Assembly (NCBI GenBank): GCA_041669745.1
Contig: JBAYAO010000070.1
Span: forward strand, 1-7,435
DNA from: JBAZDV01 sp041669745
Lineage (GTDB): Archaea; Thermoplasmatota; Thermoplasmata; Methanomassiliicoccales; Methanomethylophilaceae
DNA length: 7,435 nt
Direction of reading: 5' to 3'
Below, in pieces: positions 4,440 through 7,435 of this stretch (the first letter of the stretch is position 1; each line of letters starts with the position of its first letter). The notes beneath the pieces were generated by a model. That model saw only the letters and a list, made by a program, of their open reading frames with translations, was not told the DNA's origin and searched no databases. Position numbers and translations under genes: made by a program.

Positions 4440-5504
4440 ATGAAAAGACTGCTGGCCGATTGCATAAGGGCACTGAGTGACACATCCTATTCGGTCCCAG
4501 GTTATCCCATAACCGAATTCGCTGAATGTTCCGGATCCATCTTCGTCATAAATGAGAAGACGGCCATGGAATATGCGTTGGGCGATTCCCTGATGAGGAG
4601 AAGGTCCGTTGTGATAGTGAAGAATGTCGGAGTAAATGCACTTGCGGACCCATTGGTCAATGCGACCACACAGGGACTTATAGGCGGTGTCGTACTGATA
4701 TCGGGCGATGATACATCTGCGGAGAATTCACAGAACCGCCAAGACACGAGACCGTATGCCGATGTCGCATCAATTCCGCTTGTGGAATTGGACACTAAAG
4801 ACGTCTACGGCAGTCTCGAGAAGGCATTCGAGAGCTCGGAGACGTATTCCAGAGTGGCTCTCATGAGGGTGACCGATGTACAGTTACGTATGGTCATCGA
4901 GGGTCACATTCCAGCGGTATCGAAGGACCGTAGATACGGGAGACTTGCGGCCAGAGACCTCACCATGAAGGGTCGTGCTGAACAGGCGGACAATCTGTTC
5001 AAAGGAGAGGAGAACGAGCCGGAGACCGTAAAGAAGAGAGGCTACACGAAGACCTTCTGTAAGGACTGCCCCTACAAACCTCTGTTCGAATACATATCCG
5101 AAGAGAAGATAAGCGTCATATTGGATACTGGCTGTGCCATATTGGCCGCGAAAGATCCTTACAACATAGGGTCGGCCAATTACGGGCTGGGATCTTCAAT
5201 TGCTGTCGCCGCACGTTCCACCGGCATAGCGATAACGGGGGATTATGCGCTATTGCACTCGGGCATGAATGCCCTGGCAGACGTTTACGAAAAGGGTCTG
5301 CCGCTTCTTACCGTGGTATTGAAGAACGACAGGATGGGAATGACGGGAGGGGACATCGCCGATGTCACGAAATATATACAGTGGGCGGACCCGCAGGTAT
5401 TCGACGACATGAGCATCCTCAGGGAGACCGTCACAGAGCCGAAGACGTTCATATTCGAGACAAGATGTCCTGGAGACGAAATACATGAGACCATTAGATA
5501 TTGA
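4440..5504 (+). CDS. Compact IorA-like thiamine diphosphate enzyme; candidate 2-oxosuberate decarboxylase
   Basis: Residues 1-150 match the pyrimidine-binding domain of indolepyruvate:ferredoxin oxidoreductase alpha subunit (IorA): VPGYPITEF (19-27), the cofactor-activating Glu in VINEKTAMEYALG (E39), KNVGVNALADPL (61-72) and SQNRQDTRPYA (97-107). Residues about 205-320 match its diphosphate-binding domain: CKDCPYKP (207-214), DTGC (229-232), and GDYALLHSG (267-275) leading to KNDRMGMTGGD (295-305), the GD...ND thiamine diphosphate site. At 354 residues it is little over half of an IorA (about 600-650). The middle domain and the C-terminal double [4Fe-4S] ferredoxin domain are missing, and no iorB lies nearby. 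This two-domain plan resembles sulfopyruvate decarboxylase (ComDE), a non-oxidative enzyme. C207, C210 and C232, possibly with C343, could still bind a cluster. The gene leads an operon and overlaps aksA by 20 bases. A role in decarboxylating an AksA-pathway 2-oxoacid, such as 2-oxosuberate for coenzyme B, is inference. Oxidative 2-oxoacid metabolism with a separate partner is the alternative. Confidence 0.85.
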   Translation: MKRLLADCIRALSDTSYSVPGYPITEFAECSGSIFVINEKTAMEYALGDSLMRRRSVVIVKNVGVNALADPLVNATTQGLIGGVVLISGDDTSAENSQNRQDTRPYADVASIPLVELDTKDVYGSLEKAFESSETYSRVALMRVTDVQLRMVIEGHIPAVSKDRRYGRLAARDLTMKGRAEQADNLFKGEENEPETVKKRGYTKTFCKDCPYKPLFEYISEEKISVILDTGCAILAAKDPYNIGSANYGLGSSIAVAARSTGIAITGDYALLHSGMNALADVYEKGLPLLTVVLKNDRMGMTGGDIADVTKYIQWADPQVFDDMSILRETVTEPKTFIFETRCPGDEIHETIRY

Positions 5505-6609
5505 GATATGCGATGTGACGCTGAGAGACGGGGAACAGACCCCCGGGGTCTCATTCACATGTCAGGAAAAACTCGACATTGCCCATTGTCTCGACACGAT
5601 AGGTGTCGAGGTCATCGAGGCTGGGTTCCCCAGTGTGAGTGAGAACGAGAAAAAGTGTATAAAAGAGATCACCAAGGCCGGTCTGGATGCCCGCATATGC
5701 TGTCTCTCGAGGGCGATGACATCCGATGTGGATGCGGCCATAGACTGTGATGTGGACCTGGTGAGTATCTTCTTCGCCACGTCCGATCTGCATCTAAGGG
5801 TCAAGTACAAGAAGACAAGAGAGGAGATGCTGGCACAGGCGTTGGATATGGTAGATTACGCCGTGGATCATGGATTGAAGGTTAGATTCTCGGCCGAAGA
5901 CGGGTCCAGGACCGACGTCTCGTTTCTGATGGACATGTTCGAACAGGGGTATGAGCACAAGGCTGCGTACAGCAGTTTGGCGGATACCGTGGGCTGTATG
6001 ACCCCACTGCAGACGGCCGATATCGTCTCGACCCTGACCAAGAATCTTAAGAACAGATTATGCGTGCATTTCCACAATGATATGGGATTGGCGACCGCGA
6101 ACACATTCACTGCGGCCGAATGCGGTGCGTTCCAACTCCACACGACCGTCAACGGCATAGGCGAACGTGCAGGCAACGCAAGTCTGGAGGAGCTATTGGT
6201 GGCCCTCAGGATGAAGGGAGGGGTGGACCGATACGATCTGACGCAACTCACCGCGATATCCAAAATGGTCTCCGAGTACTCCGGTCTGTCCGTTCCCAAG
6301 ACCAAGGCCGTGGTCGGGGAGAACGCTTTCTCCCATGAGAGCGGCATACATATCGCCGCTTTGCTGGTGGACAGGAACACATACGAATACTTCCAACCGG
6401 AAATGGTCGGCGGCGAACAGAGGTTCGTGCTCGGAAAACACACGGGACGGAAGGCCTTGGAGCACGTGGTCAGGACACTGGGATGCGAACTCGATGATGC
6501 CCAGATGGAAAGGGTCCTCCATGATGTGAAGGTGAGGAGCGAGGGAAAATGTGTCATAACCCCGAAACTCCTCAAGGAGATCATCCGCAATGTCAAGGAG
6601 ACGGTATAG
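5485..6609 (+). CDS. aksA: Homocitrate synthase family, AksA (2-oxoacid chain elongation)
   Basis: This protein condenses acetyl-CoA with 2-oxoglutarate and, in methanogens, with the longer 2-oxoacids that lead to 2-oxosuberate for coenzyme B. Visible features of the DRE-TIM family are DVTLRDGEQTPGVSF (10-24) with catalytic R14 and metal ligand D15, EAGFPSVSE, metal-binding VHFHND (H195, H197), NGIGERAGNASLEEL (223-237) and HESGIH (284-289). At 374 residues it lacks the C-terminal regulatory domain of 2-isopropylmalate and citramalate synthases (about 500 residues). With an aksD-type gene following, that favours AksA over LeuA or CimA. The ATG at 5485 lies inside the preceding gene, with GGAGA (5472-5476) 8 bases upstream, so translation is coupled. 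The stop is TAG (6607-6609), directly followed by the aksD TTG in the same frame. A NifV-like or lysine-pathway homocitrate synthase is less likely in this context. Confidence 0.92.
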   Translation: MRPLDIEICDVTLRDGEQTPGVSFTCQEKLDIAHCLDTIGVEVIEAGFPSVSENEKKCIKEITKAGLDARICCLSRAMTSDVDAAIDCDVDLVSIFFATSDLHLRVKYKKTREEMLAQALDMVDYAVDHGLKVRFSAEDGSRTDVSFLMDMFEQGYEHKAAYSSLADTVGCMTPLQTADIVSTLTKNLKNRLCVHFHNDMGLATANTFTAAECGAFQLHTTVNGIGERAGNASLEELLVALRMKGGVDRYDLTQLTAISKMVSEYSGLSVPKTKAVVGENAFSHESGIHIAALLVDRNTYEYFQPEMVGGEQRFVLGKHTGRKALEHVVRTLGCELDDAQMERVLHDVKVRSEGKCVITPKLLKEIIRNVKETV

Positions 6610-7435
6610 TTGAGAACCCTGTCCGAGACGATATTGAAAGGCGACGCAGGCAGTTTCGTCGATGTGACGGTGGACCGTGCATTGTCGCATGACGGGACAG
6701 GAATCCAAGCCCTGACGGCACTCAAAGAAATGGGCATGGACAGGGTGTTGCGGCCCGACAGGACTTCGATAGTGTACGATCATATCGTGCCAGCCAACAA
6801 TTCCGTCACGGCGGATCTGCAGGCAGAACTGAGAAGGTTCGCCATCGATAACGGAATCGATTTCCACGATATAGGCGAGGGAATATGCCATCAGGTGATG
6901 AGCGAGGGCATAGTAACGCCCGGGGAGATCGTCGTGGGAGCCGACTCCCATACATGCACCATGGGTGCGTTCGGAGCCTTCGCCACGGGAGTGGGTGCGT
7001 CAGATATGGCGTCGATATGGGCCACGGGCGAGACCTGGCTCAAGGTTCCCGAGACAATAAACATAAGGCTCGAGGGCAAACTTCCAAGATACGTCGAAGC
7101 CAAGGATGTGGCCCTCCGCTATGTGGGGCTGCTGGGGGCTGGAGGTGCGAACTACAAGGCGATAGAATTCACGGGCGACAACGACCTTGGTATGGACGAC
7201 AGACTGACAATCTCCAACATGTCCGTGGAATCCGGTGCGAAGGCCGGTCTCTTCTACGCTGACGATGTCACCTGCAGATACCTCAGGTCCTACGGGAAAG
7301 AAGTGGCTCCGCAGAAAAGGGAGGATTGCAGTTACATGAGGGAGGAAAGCATCCGTCTCGATGATATGGAACCTCTGCTCGCGGTACCTCACAGGGTGGA
7401 TGATGTCAGACCCGTATCCGATTTCGAGGGGGTGC
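6610..7435 (+). CDS. aksD: AksD, large subunit of methanogen homoaconitase (partial, 3' end outside window)
   Basis: AksD with the small subunit AksE forms a [4Fe-4S] hydro-lyase that isomerises homocitrate and its longer homologues in 2-oxosuberate synthesis. The frame begins at TTG 6610, directly after the aksA stop, with GGAG (6597-6600) 9 bases upstream. The first in-frame ATG is 40 codons on and would remove conserved sequence (LRTLSETILKG, VDVTVDRALSHDGTG). Family motifs are HDGTG (27-31), DHIVP (57-61), GADSHTCTMGAFGAFATGVG (110-129; C116 is the first cluster cysteine) and WATGETWLKVPE. About 275 residues are present. The family is about 420 long, so the other two cluster cysteines lie beyond the window. 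The sequence alone does not fully separate AksD from LeuC, but the aksA context favours AksD. The TTG start may lower its translation relative to aksA. Confidence 0.9.
   Translation, partial: MRTLSETILKGDAGSFVDVTVDRALSHDGTGIQALTALKEMGMDRVLRPDRTSIVYDHIVPANNSVTADLQAELRRFAIDNGIDFHDIGEGICHQVMSEGIVTPGEIVVGADSHTCTMGAFGAFATGVGASDMASIWATGETWLKVPETINIRLEGKLPRYVEAKDVALRYVGLLGAGGANYKAIEFTGDNDLGMDDRLTISNMSVESGAKAGLFYADDVTCRYLRSYGKEVAPQKREDCSYMREESIRLDDMEPLLAVPHRVDDVRPVSDFEGV

Noticed and set aside
5485..6609. 2-isopropylmalate or citramalate synthase instead of AksA
   Set aside because: The C-terminal regulatory domain of those enzymes is absent, and the neighbouring genes fit the 2-oxosuberate pathway better. 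A substrate assay would settle it.
5868..6737. 289-codon antisense frame across aksA and the start of aksD
   Set aside because: It is opposite to well-supported genes with full catalytic motifs and shows Ser/Leu-rich composition typical of antisense reading.

Overview
The window looks like a chromosomal segment of a methanogenic archaeon. The best fit is a member of the Methanomassiliicoccales (Thermoplasmata), but I infer this and cannot prove it from the sequence. The methanogen signal is a coenzyme B type 2-oxoacid elongation block (aksA followed by aksD). The archaeal signals are TATA-type promoters, an apparently leaderless mRNA, GGTGA/GGAG ribosome sites and a FeoA/FeoB set of archaeal style. 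No rRNA, tRNA, CRISPR array or insertion sequence was recognised.

Layout. Bases 1-79 hold the last codons of an unidentified plus-strand gene. Bases 151-3170 are a four-gene minus-strand ferrous iron uptake operon, read from high to low coordinates: a Cys-rich FeoA (feoA-2), a classical FeoA (feoA-1), FeoB, and a 56-codon FeoB-associated Cys-rich membrane protein that starts at a GTG overlapping the feoB stop. The operon ends at a GNRA-loop hairpin plus T-tract. Its promoter carries two perfect TTTAGG-N4-CCTAAA palindromes that bracket the TATA box, the expected layout for a DtxR/IdeR-type iron repressor. Bases 3190-4075 hold two small poorly characterised genes: a 71-residue Cys-rich protein divergent from feo, and a 123-residue zinc-ribbon membrane protein on the minus strand. 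Between them lies about 240 bases with no convincing gene.

Bases 4387-7435 form a tightly packed plus-strand operon. The first gene encodes a 354-residue thiamine diphosphate enzyme related to the alpha subunit of indolepyruvate:ferredoxin oxidoreductase, but lacking both the central domain and the C-terminal ferredoxin domain. It overlaps by 20 bases the homocitrate synthase gene aksA. aksA is followed with no gap by aksD, which starts at TTG and runs off the window. AksA and AksD (with AksE and AksF elsewhere) lengthen 2-oxoglutarate to 2-oxosuberate. The next step to coenzyme B is decarboxylation of 2-oxosuberate to 7-oxoheptanoate, for which I know of no firmly assigned gene. The compact thiamine diphosphate enzyme, translationally coupled to aksA, is a good candidate and is the main discovery lead here.

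A second lead is that aksA ends in a single UAG and aksD continues in the same frame. If the organism decodes UAG as pyrrolysine, readthrough would make an AksA-AksD fusion.
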